This document shows positions 35,213-47,236 of a stretch of DNA of 64,000 nt, piece by piece. The DNA comes from Mallotus nudiflorus. Its lineage: Eukaryota > Streptophyta > Magnoliopsida > Malpighiales > Euphorbiaceae. Every line of letters begins with the position of its first letter. The first letter of the stretch is position 1. The DNA is taken from contig CANTUR010000071.1 in NCBI GenBank assembly GCA_947683625.1, positions 310,001 to 374,000 on the forward strand, in the 5' to 3' direction. Under the pieces are notes generated by a model that was not told where the DNA came from, did not search any database, and was given only the letters and a program-made list of their open reading frames with translations. A program made the position numbers and the translations under genes.

Positions 35213-37273
35213 CTTGAAGCCTCCATTTTCGGCGTGTTTGGCCAGATTTTTCCTTGAGAAGCCGAAATTCATCTCACTGCCGTTCAAGCAGATTCCGGCC
35301 ACCAAACTCGACGCCACTGGTCTCTATCTTCTCCTTGAGCTCCGGTGAGTGTGATTTCAAGCTTTGTTTCACTTAAAATGGTCTAGATTTCCCTAGGTTT
35401 TGATTTTCCATTTTCGGCCTATTAGGGTTTCAAATTGTTTTAAGCTTCGATTTGAATGATTCAAGCAAACTCCCTTCACAAAATTTGATCGTTGTAGCTT
35501 AATTTATACTTTGGAATTTTTATGAAATTTTTGGGAATTATTTTGATTTTTGTGAATTTTTTATTATTTTATTAATATTTTCTAATTTTCGAAAATTAAT
35601 TAATTAAATTATGAAATTGATTTTTATGGTGATTATAGGTGTTGAAATGAATTTTAGAAATTTATTTGTAATTTTTGTGAATTTTGTGTATTTATTTTGA
35701 ATTTATTTAGTTTATGTAATTTTGGAAAATTAGGTTAACTATGTGTTATATTGAAATTAATTGGTTAATTGAGTATATTTATTGATATTATTGAGATATA
35801 TGTTGAGAAAATTAATTTTGAGTAATTATACTATTTTTGGTGAATTTTTTTATTAATTTTAGAGAATTTACGAAACTAGGGGTATTTTGATAATTTGACA
35901 CTAAATTGGCTAAAAATGTAATTAAATTGGTTTTACTAGTTATTTAAGGTATAAAAATGATTTCTACAAATGATTTAGTATTTTTAACTAATTAAAACTA
36001 TTTATCGTAAATTATTTTCAAATTATATATAATATACGATTTTTCTAAATAAATGAGTTTTTATTGATTTTTAGTAAGTTTTAGGGTTAATTATGTATTT
36101 TGGATTTGTAAATTTTATTTTTAGTATTAAAGGGTATTTTCAGTATTTCTGTGATTATTCTGTGAATTGTGAATCTCGGTCGGTGAATTGTAATTTGGAG
36201 TCCGACTGAGGGGTTGTGAATTGTGTTATATTGAAGTGTGTTTCTTTGCAGGACCGGCTCTACTCTTTGAGTAGAGAGATGTCCGTTTTACAAGGGAGGT
36301 TCTGTCGGATTTTCAGTAGAATTCTCGTAAAACGTGATATCCGATCGAATTCCCATTCTAATTCTATGTCTAGTATTCTAGATCGAGTTTCTAGAAATTT
36401 TGATAGAATTATTCTGATTGTATGTTGTCATTTGTTTTTTTAGTTACGCCGAGACTGAGGCCTAGTGGACCAGGCCCATTGAACACATCTCGAGGAGCGC
36501 AATAACAGTGAGTTGTTATTCTATATATACTTGTATTAGGATTGCATGTTTTAGAAATGTATGGTTTATTTTAATAAAGTATGCATAAATGATTTAAGTA
36601 TTACTTAGGTTTTTTTTTGGTATATTTTGGTGTATTTTAAATCATATGCATGTTTTATTAATAATTTACACTTAAAATGTTTTTAAGTATATTTCTAGTT
36701 TATTTTGTAAATATATTGGATTTATTTGACATATATATACTCGGAATATACCCGGTTTACTTTTGGTATATTTTTAGTATATATATATGGTTTATGTTGC
36801 TATTCTATTTAATTTCATGCATCATTTGTTTAAAGAATGTATGTTTTATATATTAATGAAGGACATTAATAGAATGTGCTACCTAGTGGGTAGCACTAGG
36901 ATCGAGTACGTACCAGTACGCTGATAGCATTTAGGCTTCATTACTAACCTATTTGTGGATATTGATCGGATTGATTTGTATGATGTGTGATGTGTGATGT
37001 GTTTGAGAGTGTGATTGCTGGAGCTCAGTTGACCAAGTGTCTCGGGGCTAATCACACTGACAGTCAGACTGCTGGAGCTCGGTTAACTTAGTGTCTCGGG
37101 GCCAGTCTACTGTTCAAATGGAATAAGTGAATTTATTTGGAATAAGTGAGCCTGTATGGCTAAGAGTGTTGTCTAACACTGTTTGAGGTTGTGATTTTCT
37201 AGGGTTTTATTTGATCCTTCATAAACAGTGATTTTCAGTAAAAATATATTTGCTGCATCTGTGTGTAATTGCT

Positions 37274-37308
<35 letters not shown>

Positions 37309-37824
37309 CTATTGACTGTGTGCATTGTCATTTAGTACGCATGTATATATATTATAACAATTCACTCAGTGAGGTCTGACTCCCCTCTGTTGACTATTTT
37401 TCAGGAGAGTCATCATCTTCAGACCTCAGTAGCAAACCCATACGCCGAATTTCTTCCGCCCCGACTTCACTATGTAAACTGCTTATCTGAGTTTTATTTT
37501 TTAATCTAGACACTGTAGTAGTTATAACAGTTGTAGGGTTTATGTATTATATTTATGTGAGTTATGTATTTTAAAGATTTGAACTGGAATTTGTATTAAA
37601 GTATTATTTATATATGAGATGAGAATGTTCATTTAATTTTATTAGTGGATTATTAATTTAATTAATTTAATTTATGATTTTATTTCAGCTGCAAATTATA
37701 TTATTTATGTTATTATTATTATTATTTCATGTTTTATTTTATTTTAAGGCTTGCTACGGGTTCCAGATTCGAAAGAATTCCCGTTTCTTAGCGCCGGTCA
37801 TGGCCCCTGTTTTGGGTCATGACA

Positions 37825-37829
37825 CTTAA
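37825..37829. repeat. Target-site duplication of nested solo LTR (right)
   Basis: 'cttaa', identical to 34166-34170. Confidence 0.8.
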
Positions 37830-39159
37830 GTTCAAATGATGATGAAGGAGAAAGGAATCGATACTTTGATGGACTATACCAACCTTAACTTAGATGAGGA
37901 TGATGACCCACTTCCCCGAAAATTCAAGTTCCCAGATATGAAGAAGTATACCGGGACTGATGATCTACATTTCTATTTAAAATAGTATGTGACCTACATG
38001 AAGGCCATTAAATTAACTATACCTCAAATAGTTAAGCAATTTCCCATGTCACTGGAAGGGGCCTCGATCCATTGGTACTACACTTTATAACCACATATGC
38101 AAAAGAATTATGCACTACATTTATGAAGCAATATGGTTTGAATGCTCAGATGGAGATGTCTCTAAAGGACTTGCAGAATATTAGACAGAGAATTAATGAG
38201 TCTTTTTGTTGACTACCTTATTAGATGGAGAGGGAAGATAGCACAAATGAGGCATAGGCCTGTTGAGTCCAATTGAGTGATGATAGCGATAGAAGGTTGT
38301 GTACCATTACTTTTTAAGAAGTTAAAAGACCTTAGGATTCAAAATTTTTAGGAGGTATATAGATTTAGGGTTTAAAAATAGTCTGATTTGGCACAGGAAA
38401 AGAAATTCTTCAATGGAAGGTCTATGGACAAAAAAGTGAGTGGATTAAGTAGTAGTGCAAAGATCAATGACATTAGGCAACCCTAAAGATTCTCCAACTT
38501 GGGTAGGCCTCTCTCAAAAGTTTTGGAGAAGTTAATGAAAAAGAACCTTTTACAGCCCTTACCCTAAGACAACCTTTACTAAATGCCAACCTAAAATTCT
38601 TCTGCAAGTTTCATCAAGCCATTGGACATGATATCGAAATTTTTCCCGACTAAAAAATGAGATATAAGACTTGATTGATTCATACAAAATCATTAACCTA
38701 GAATCTATAAAATGAAACACCAAAATAATCCCTCACCCTATCCTCTTGATCAACACTAGTTTAACGGAAGAGCAAGTCCTAAACTTTTTTGTTAATACCA
38801 CACCAGTTCACCAAAATTTGGCTTGAACCATAAAGCCCATAACCTACTAAATTATCTGTTAGTGTGGTCAATATTTGGAGTTTTGATGAAGAAAGGGGAT
38901 AGGTTGACATATGGGATAGTGATGAAGAGAGGGAAATCTAGCCAATCAAGAAGGTTACTAAAAAGGGAAAGGAAAGGATGAGGACCAACTAGTATTTGAG
39001 GTTGAAATAGAAATTGAGAATGACAAAATGGAGAAAGAAGAGCTGAAAGAAGAGCCAAAGAAAGAGGAAAAGTCCATAGCTAGTGTTTAGGAATTGCATA
39101 TGAATTCTAAGACCAATCAGGAGGCATTAGTCTAAGCTTTAAACCATAAAAAGGTTCCC

Positions 39160-40120
39160 AAGACTTATACTCTTGAGCAAATGGTGAATTCTTTGATGAA
39201 GGGTCCTGAGGGAGCTATTTTCTTCACTAATGATGACTTACCATTGGAAGGAAGGGAGCACTATAAAGCCTTATTCATCAAAGTTGATGTAAAAGGCAAT
39301 TTATCCTGTTATATAATAGTTGATAATGGCTATGCTATTAACGTGTGTCCTTTTAAGATTTTACCCAAGCTTGGACTCATTATGGCAGATCTTAAACCTT
39401 TTGATGTGATAATCAATGCTTATGATGACATAAAAGGCCTATCGAGGGAACCTTTTGAGCTTTGGTCAAAACCGGGCCCATTGAGACTTGGGTCAATTTG
39501 TATGTGATCAACATCCCAATCACTTTTGTTATTCTTTTTGGGAGGTTGTGGTTTCATCCTTTAGGAGGTGTGCCTTTTATTGTTCATTAGAAAATCAAGT
39601 TTCCACATCAAGGGAAAGTGGTCACTATTTTAACAGAAACTAAGGCTATTGTAGCTGCTTTAAAACTTGCTCCTAAAGAGATCCCTGTTAGTCCAAACTT
39701 TGAGGTTTGCATGCTATATGAAGATGAGCTTGATGAAAGGATTATGAACATGATGAGAAATATAAGTTTTATGTCTAGCATGGGTTAGGGAAGAACTAGA
39801 ATAGATTACTAGAGTTTATGGAGCAGAATATGCCAATTTTAAAGTATGAGATTAAGTATCACAGAGATGAAGATTCTGAAGAAGATAATGGAACTAGGAT
39901 AAAAAATGGGCACTTTAGGAAAAATTTATGAAGGAAGGTAATGGATATCCATATAAGGGAATTCCTGAACCTTTGATGCTAGTTGGGATGTTAGTCCCCG
40001 ACTTTGAGATTGTTATTGATTATGTAAATAGGGTTAAGGAAACTGTTGTTGAGGAGGCAATAATAAAAGAATTGATATTGACTCTAAAATTAGAAGAGTA
40101 CATCCTGTTATGGAGTTGAA
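39160..40120 (+). pseudogene. Element B protease region (broken)
   Basis: FFTNDDLPLEGREHYKALFI leads into YIIVDNGYAINVCPFKILPK, a retropepsin motif in which the Ser/Thr after DNG is Tyr. NIPITFVILFGRLWFHPLGG follows in another frame (about 39508). The G-patch-like segment seen in element C is degraded here (about 39765-39800). A later block (KEGNGYPYKGIPEPLMLVGM, 39928 on) matches C's linker to RT. Confidence 0.75.
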
Positions 40121-40389
40121 TGATGTTATTGATTAAAAAGAGGAACTGGATTTTGACACTTACATCCTAAACTTTATCATGGATGTTTTCTATAATGATT
40201 TTAATGTTTCTCTTGCTTCCTTATTTGAAACTAATGACTTATTTTTCTCTAAAGTTGATACAATGAAGTCTGACTTTGCTTATTTATGTAATGTGTTTCC
40301 TCATGATTATTTTGTTTATGATTACCATTTTATGCATATATTTGACAGTAATTATGTGCAAGCTAAATTGTTTAATCTAGGCTTCTGAT

Positions 40390-41330
40390 TTAACTCCTGA
40401 TGAGATGGAAAAAATGAAAGAAACTTTGAAAAGAAGATAGAAAGCATTTTTTTAGGGCTATAAGGATATGCTTGGAATTGACAAGGAGATTGCAGAACAC
40501 AGGATCCCTACATATCCTTACATCATACCAATACAGTAGAAGAAGAGAAGATTAAGGCCAGAATGAGCTCTTTTAATTAAAGAATAAGTCAAAAAGCAGT
40601 TGAAGGTGAAGTTTTTAGAGGTAGTGCGAGACACCCAATGGTTGGCAAATATAGTTCCAATTACTAAGAAAGATGGGAGAGTCAAGATAGGCATGGACTA
40701 TAGGAATTTAAATAAAAGCTTGCCTAAAAGATGACTTTCCTTTATTGCATATTGACACTCTAGTCGATAGTGGAGCTTTTAATGGGATGTATTCTTTCAT
40801 GGATGGCTTCTCAAGGTACAATCAGATCATGATGGCAATAATAGATAAGCTAAAAATGTCCTTTACTACTAAATGAGTTATCTACTGCTACTTGGTCATG
40901 CCATTTAGGTTAAAAAATGCTATCAAAGGATGACTACCACATTGTTGCATGACATGATCCACAAAGAGGTAGAGGTATATATGGATGATATGATGGTGAA
41001 GTCTCTAACTAGAGAAGGGCATTTTGAGGCTCTAGATAAGTTCCTAGTAAAGGCTGAAAAGTACAACTTTAAATTAAATCCAAAGAAGTGTGCTTTTGAA
41101 GTAACTTCTGGGGAGCTATTAGGACATGTTGTCAACTATAAGGGAATAGAGGTGGATCCAAATAAGGTGAAAGCAATCAAAGAGATGCCTGCACCAAAAA
41201 ATGAGAAAGAAGTCAAAGGGTTCATATGGCAGTTGCAGTACATCAGTAGATTCTTAGCTAAGCTAACTACCATTTATGAGCCAATCATTAAACTTTTAAG
41301 AAAGAATCAACTCATAATCTAGGATGATAA
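40390..41330 (+). pseudogene. Element B reverse transcriptase (broken)
   Basis: Blocks: IDKEIAEHRIPTYPYIIPIQ, VKKQLKVKFLEVVRDTQWLA, KKDGRVKIGMDY; then a frame slip near 40720, and TTLLHDMIHKEVEVYMDDMM with YMDD at 40978-40989, followed by GHFEALDKFLVKAEKYNFKL and TSGELLGHVVNYKGIEVDPN. Stops and at least two shifts. Confidence 0.82.
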
Positions 41331-42080
41331 ATCTCAGATGACTTTCAAAACTATTAAGAATTATTTGATGAATCACTTAGTCCTATAGCCACCAAAACAA
41401 GTAAGCCCTTTATTCTATATCTGGCAATTAAGAATGATGCAATAGGTATGATGCTAGCTCAAGAAGGTAAAGGAAAAGTTAAGTAGATAGTGTATTACAT
41501 AAGTAAGAAACTTTTATAGTATGAAGTTAGCTATAGTATGGTAGAGAAGACATGTTTGGTTGTGATTTAAGCAACCAAAAAGCTTTGGCATTATTACCAA
41601 TCTTATAGGATACAATTAGTTTCTAAGCACGACCCCTTAGATATGTCCAACAAACTCCATCACTTATAGGAAATTTAGCTAGATGGTAGTCCTACTGACT
41701 AAATTTGATATAGTCTATATGGCAAAGAAAGTAGTAAAAGGAAGAGCAGTAGCAGACTTTTTAGCTCAGAGTCCAGTAAATGATAAATATGAATGGGAGT
41801 TAGAATTTTTAGATGAGCATTTGGGGCCAATAAAGGTCCAAAGATGGATAATGTACTTTGATGGAGTAGTTAGTTATAAAAAAGAAGACATTGGTGTAAT
41901 TTTGATTATGCCAGAAGGAGAGATGATCTCAATGGAAAAAAGGTTGGTGTTTAAAGTAACCAATAATCAAACTGAATATGAAGCCTGCATTTTTTTTATT
42001 AAAAGCACTTTAGAATGTGGGGATGGAGGAAGTTATAGTATATGGAGACTTTATGTTGGTAATCAAACAGATTTCTAATA
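41331..42080 (+). pseudogene. Element B RNase H and second RNase H (broken)
   Basis: The first RNase H is degraded (IVYYISKKLL, CLVVI-stop-ATKKLWHYY, about 41490-41600). Then DIVYMAKKVVKGRAVADFLA, and the archaeal-type RNase H: RWIMYFDGVVSYKKEDIGVI, VTNNQTEYEACIFFIK (41840-42005). Asp and Glu blocks are visible; the third block is lost after a slip near 42010. Confidence 0.75.
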
Positions 42081-42579
42081 AATGGGAAGTAAGAGAAGAT
42101 AAGCTAAGATTGTATTAAGACTACTCGGCCACTGTTCTGTTATCTTCCACTCAATAAAGATTTGTACATTTACCACGGGAGGAGAATCAAATGGCAAATG
42201 CTTTAACCATGTTGGCTCAATATGGGAAAGAGAAAAAAGACAAAAATCAAACCTCTTATTCTTATGAAGTCTCAAACCCCTTGTTATAAAAAGATAAGAG
42301 TAATGCTAGTCAACCCTACAGAAAAGCTATGGTTTTATGATTTACAATGGTATTCAGAAATGGGACAAATTCCTAAAGATGCAGACAAAAAGGAGACAAC
42401 GTCTTTAAGAATGTTGTCTTATCAGTTCATCAACCATAATATGATGTTGTACAAAAGAATGCCGACTAGGGTGCATCTTAGATGTGTTAATAAGGATGAG
42501 GCCCAAAAAGTCATAGAAGTAATTCATGAAGGTGTATATGGACCATATATGAATGGGATGGTTCTTGCTAAGAAGATAG

Positions 42580-43568
42580 CTTATTAGGGGTATTTCTAGT
42601 TGATTATGGAAGCTGATTACATGAAATTCGTAAAGAAGTGCCATAACTATTAGGTGTATGGGGACATGAGCCATATTCCTTTTATGGAACTTTAAGGGTT
42701 AACTTCTCCATGGCCATTCATAGTCTAGGGAATTGATATCATTGGAGAAATAAAGCCAAAGGCATCTAATGGGCATCATTTTATCATGGTAGCAATTGAT
42801 TACTTCTCTAAGTGGGTTAAAGCATAATCATTCATGACTATCAAGGCAAAACAAATGGTGAGGTTTATAGAAAAGAACATAATCTATAGATATGGATTGC
42901 CTCATCATGTTATCACTCATAATGGCCTTCGGTTCAAAGTAAAAATGACTACTTTACTGAAGGAATATAAAATTGAGCACTATAAATCATCTCCATATAC
43001 ACCGTAGGCGAATAAAGCAGCAAAGGCAACAAATAAGATTATAAAGAGGATTCCGTCTAAAATATTGGAGAATTATAAGGATTAGGCAAGTTATCTACAG
43101 TTTGTATTGTAAGGATATATAACCACTACTAGAGCATTAATTGGAGCTACTCCGTATTCATTAGTGTATGGATGTCAAACTATATTACTAGTGGAGGTTA
43201 AGATCCAGTCATTGAGGGTCCTCTTGGAATCTAGAATTCCTAAGTATCAGTGGGTATAGAACTAACTGGCACAGTTGACATTATTAGATAAAAAGAGAAC
43301 GAAAGCTATACATCACTCTCAACTATATTAGAAAAAGATAGACTAGGCTTATAATAAGAAGATTAAGCCATCTAAGATCAAAGAGGGTGACTTAGTACTA
43401 AAAATCACTAAGCCAATCATGATTAACCCACGAGGAAAGTTCAAGCCAAATTAAGAGCGTCTGTATTTAGTGAAGTTGTTTTTTAAAGGCACTACTATTT
43501 TATCTGATTTGGAAGGAAATAAGTTCAGGGAGCTCATTAACTTAGACAAACTCAAGAAATACTTTTAG
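42580..43568 (+). pseudogene. Element B integrase (broken)
   Basis: Zinc-finger region KVIEVIHEGVYGPYMNGMVL ... KFVKKCHNY (the HHCC motif loses one Cys). Core: IDIIGEIKPKASNGHHFIMV, AIDYFSKWVKA, HHVITHNGLRF (Asp to His) and an eroded third block (42720-43040). The C-terminus matches C: IKEGDLVLKITKPIMINPRG, GTTILSDLEGNKFRELINLD, KLKKYF-stop at 43566-43568. Many TAG stops. Confidence 0.78.
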
Positions 43569-44600
43569 TGAAGTCTCATTAGGGAGAAAACCTTAAAAAA
43601 AGGCTGTCTAAGCAAAAATTAGAGAAAAAAATGAAAAAGTTCCTATTGGATTAAAAACCTTAAAAAAGGTGATTTAAGAAAAAATTAAGGACATATAAAA
43701 GGAAAGAGAGAGAAAATAGTTAATTGAAAAATTTGTAAGGGCGAGCCAATTAATGACATGAGATATGTCAAAAGCAAAATGTATAGTCATCTCATGCTTG
43801 AATTAAATGGAATGAATTGCTTTAGTTACTATTGAATGTTGCATTAAATGTCTATTACAAACTGTTTAACTAAAAAGGAACATCCCATTCTATAAAAAAC
43901 CAAAATGATGATTAAACTTCATAAACTACTTTTGCTTTCTTTTCTTTTGTTGAACACATTGATCACTTAATATTTGTAATTCTCTTATTCTTTTGTTTCT
44001 CATAAATTAATCCTTTTTTGTTTGCTATAACTGAATCCACACCTTATACTAATCATCAATAGAATAATCTCTATCATAGTCGATGTGCATTTGAATGATA
44101 CTGTAAGGCCAGGTTACAACTGAGTTTTCCAGAAAGTTTTGAGAAAGTGGGCCTGGTTTGAACTCATGCAATAGTCCCACAATTAGCTATTTCTATCCAT
44201 ACTATCGGCAAAGACAAACTAGATTATAAAAAGTTATAAAATGAAGACTAGTTATAGGGACATAGTGTGTATAGGATTGAATGGTCACATGCTACAACCT
44301 CTACTACAGACACATCTATTGAATCATAGTATCAAGAGATGTGGATAACTAACTCCGAATGTCTTTTGGTATGGGATGGAGTCTTATGGTATGAAAATTC
44401 TTTACTTTGTAATGTGCAATATCTCTTGGAGGCTTAAGTAATCTCAACTTTTCATGAAAGAATGCAAGAAAGGGGTAAATGTGTGAAATGATAGAAAAGC
44501 AAAAAATAAAAAGAAGAGAAGGGGAAACTAACCTTCATCGGTAATGGACTCCCAAAGAATTGCTTAGTTTCTAAGAAGTTGTCTAGACTAATTATGGTTT
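43569..44600. other. Element B region between integrase and antisense gene
   Basis: Starts with two imperfect copies of a 'gagaaaacctt...aaaaaggctgtctaagcaaaaatt' module (43580 and 43655), also present in C at 63880-64000. No coding sequence seen. Confidence 0.5.
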
Positions 44601-46004
44601 TAACAAAATAAGGAGAAAAGGATTGAGTTCAGAGAGAGGAAGAGGAAAGATGAAGTTAAATGAGTACCTGAGCAGTAGTAGCTGAAAGAAGCACCCGTTG
44701 TAATAGAAAATGGCTCGAACGAAGTCTGGGTAATGACTCTTGCTCCTTATAGTATTATTCTCAGTAGGATCTCCTAAAACCACCTTATCTAGCTCATCAC
44801 CCTCTAGTAGGTACATCCAAAAGATGCCAACAAGAGGTGATGTGGGAATACACCTCGCACAGGCACCATAATCCTAGTTGAGGATCCTCTCGCCAAGATA
44901 CCATACTCACCAGTTAGGTCCATAAAGGAGCACTCTCCTTAGAGATAGTGGTCTGGAGTAGGTCATTTTTAGAGCTCATCTATCCTAAGGACCCCATAAG
45001 TCGTGGCACAACTGTAGAGAAAAGGGGGGCAAGTAAGTAATAAAAATTCTATAACTATACAATGCTAATAATGGTTTTTTTTATCTTTTCTTAGGCATCT
45101 CGTCATATTTTAAGGAGTTCAGCCACTCCCAATGGACATGCATAAGGCCAAGTGTCTTCTCTATGAATGACTAGTGCCCTACTAGGCTAAGGCGGGAAAG
45201 CAGACATTATTGACAAAGACTATCCTTCTAATCAGCTCAAGCTCCAAAGCCCAAACCTATAAAAAAAGAAAGCATTATCAGTACAAATCCGTAGAAGTTG
45301 ACATGCTAAATTTAAGGAAAAAAGAGATTTACCAAGACAACATTCTAAGAACTACATAATTTTTTAGCTACTTAGACTACTTCGTCCATGCTCCTGTACA
45401 GGTAAGCTAGTGCATAGCTACCCCAATCATAAAAAGACACCCAATCCAAATCTTGAAGGGGCATCAGAAATATCAAATCAATGGAGTTAGTAGTGTCAAT
45501 AAAGAGAGTAGCACCCAGAAAATAAACCAAGAATGCCTTCACTACTCGGTTAATCTCTTAATCTATGGTTGCAGCCTTGACCCTAATGCAAGTATAGTGA
45601 CTCCGGATGGAATCGATCTTGATGGTACGAGTCCTCTTCATGTCCAGGACCATACCAAGGAGTCGTTAGGTATAAGCTATATGATTTGGTGTCATCCGAT
45701 GGATGCTCACATCTAATGGGATAGTGTCACATGCACACGTGATCCCAGTAATAGTGGAAAAAGAGACATGGTCTAGTGTAAGCTCACTAAAGAGAAGGTG
45801 AAATTTATGTATGGTCTTAAACCACCTCTTCATCAGTGCATGAAGTGGTTGATAATCAGTGTGACCCTGAGCATTTAGAAATGAGAGGATAAAGTCCACG
45901 AAATCGGTATCTTGAATGTAGTCCTTAATCTCGTCTGTGAGTTTATTATATTAGACTCAGGCACTAGTGAAGTTCCCAGTGCCCTTAAATATGTGGGCGT
46001 CATG
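44600..46004 (-). pseudogene. Antisense plant-mobile-domain (PMD) gene of element B
   Basis: Minus strand. An exon (46004 to 45333, acceptor TTTTAG, donor GTAAAT) reads HDAHIFKGTGNF, YNKLTDEIKDYIQ, LHALMKRWFKTIHKFHLLFS, ELTLDHVSFSTITGI, VVKAFLVYFLGATLFI and FYDWGSYALAYLYRSMDE. This is the fold signature of the plant mobile domain (aminotransferase-like, MAIN/MAIL family). A following exon starts at 45256 with VWALELELI after acceptor TTTATAG. Stops (about 45670, 45590, 45383) break it. Further PMD-like sequence may extend to 44600 (WVYLLEGDELDKVV...), less clear. PMD proteins act in chromatin silencing and are known to be carried by plant transposons. Confidence 0.7.
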
Positions 46005-46510
46005 CTAAAAATAAATAGAGAAATCAAAATTTATATAATTTGCTTAAAATCCAAAAATAGAAAATGTAAAATACTGTTAGAGATATGACGCCTCATTGAA
46101 GAGGCAAGCCTTAATGAGAAGAGGTGATGAATTATAGTTATATGGAAGTCATCACCTTCAAGAGAAGAGGTAACACCTCTTATTGATAAGGCTATACCTG
46201 TTCAATGAGGTGATCACCTCTTCATGTCGGAGAAAGTGAACCAATTTTCATTTTTCTCGATTTAATCAACTACATTCCTATTTACAATGATGAATACATG
46301 TCCACCACTCATAACATGATGATAATTTACTGGAAAAAATGGTTGGTTTAGATACTAACCTCTCAGGAGGCTAAGGTATAGATATAGGTACACAAATTCA
46401 TCATGAGTGGAATGTCATCCCCAATAGAGAATCCAAAAGTCCTTAGTGGATCTACAAAAGGTGTCATAAGGTCCAACTATAAAGGATTAGGGGTTCAGGC
46501 AACATCCATT
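46005..46510. other. Element B 3' region with 'gaggtgatcacctc' palindromes
   Basis: Between about 46090 and 46225 there are repeated forms of gacgcctcattgaagaggc, agaggtaacacctct and gaggtgatcacctc. They resemble the LTR palindromes of B and C. Confidence 0.5.
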
Positions 46511-46740
46511 TTTTAAAGAAAAGAAAATGATATGAAAGAGAAAAAGATAAGAAAAAAAGAAAAGAGAAAGAGAAAGAAGAAAAAAAAGAAAAGAGAAAAA
46601 GAAAGAAAAAAAAGAAAAGAGAAAGAGAAAGGATAAATCTTTTTAAAAGAGAAAAAAAAAAGAGAATTTTAGAAAAAAGGAGAGGAAAAGGAAAGGCTTT
46701 TTATATAAGAGAAAAGAAAAAAAAGCAGTTTAATGGTAAA
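46510..46740 (+). repeat. Purine-only low-complexity tract
   Basis: About 230 bases of almost uninterrupted A and G (gaaaaga, aaaagagaaag repeats). It lies between the antisense gene and the tandem repeats. Confidence 0.8.
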
Positions 46741-46757
46741 ATTGGATAAAACAAAAG

Positions 46758-47105
46758 CGACCTCTCGAGCTTAAGCCCTAAGACTAATGATCTAAGAACT
46801 TAAGGAATTACCTCTTAGGCTTGAGTCCTAAGGTTGATGATGTGAATTTCTTATGGATTTAAGAAGGAATTAGCTCTTTGGATTGAGTCTTGAGGCTGAC
46901 GGTGTGAATTTCCTATTAAGTTGAAGACAAAATTGCCTTTCGGGCTTAAGTCCCGAGGTTGATTATGTGAATTTCCTGATGGTTTAAGGAGTTGCCTCTC
47001 GGGCTTGAGTCCCGAGGTTGATGGCATGAAATTTTGGACACTTTTGAGAAAAAATTAGCCTATCAAGCTTGAGTCTTGAGGTTGACAGCATGAGTTTTGA
47101 AGAAT
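46758..47105 (+). repeat. ~60-bp tandem repeats in element B 3' region
   Basis: About six degenerate units, each with a palindromic core of the form 'ctcgggcttgagtcccgag' (copies near 46766, 46815, 46876, 46937, 46996 and 47062), followed by 'gttgatg.tgtgaatttc'. They occupy the same place as the 107-bp repeats of element A, but the sequence is unrelated. Confidence 0.75.
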
Positions 47106-47217
47106 TTACTTCCCGAGCAAATATCAGAGATCAAGCGTATCTTTTTATTGTTTATTTCTTTTTTTGTGCATGTTGATTTTTCAAGAAATTTTAATTTCAT
47201 GAATTTAGCTTTTTGAA

Positions 47218-47236
47218 AAAATCAAGGGGGTCAAAC
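47218..47236 (+). promoter_or_regulatory. Element B polypurine tract
   Basis: 'aaatcaagggggtcaaac' directly before the 3' LTR. Confidence 0.6.

Larger units (their letters stand above)
34171..37824 (+). mobile_element. Solo LTR, Tekay/Del-type chromovirus, inside element B gag
   Basis: TGTAATATCCTGAG...TTGGGTCATGACA with a 5-bp duplication CTTAA. The start and end match the 'TGTAACATCCCGAG ... GTCGTGACA' pattern of Tekay/Del LTRs, known for lengths of several kb. No gag or pol is inside. Two 'gctggagctc.gtt..c..agtgtctcggggc' copies lie at about 37018 and 37074. A (TA)n run is at 37277-37306. Without the TRIM-like insertion (34772-35212) it is about 3.2 kb. It splits B's gag cleanly. Confidence 0.8.
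33950..38760 (+). pseudogene. Element B gag (broken, split by a solo LTR)
   Basis: The N-terminal part (about 33950-34165) ends AKNITKDKT. After the nested LTR it continues QMMMKEKGIDTLMDYTNLNL (37833), PRKFKFPDMKKYTGTDDLHF, YVTYMKAIKL and PMSLEGASIHWYYTL, matching element C Gag. The zinc-knuckle region FFCKFHQAIGHDIE (about 38600) has lost its last Cys. Many TAG stops and frame slips. Confidence 0.8.
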
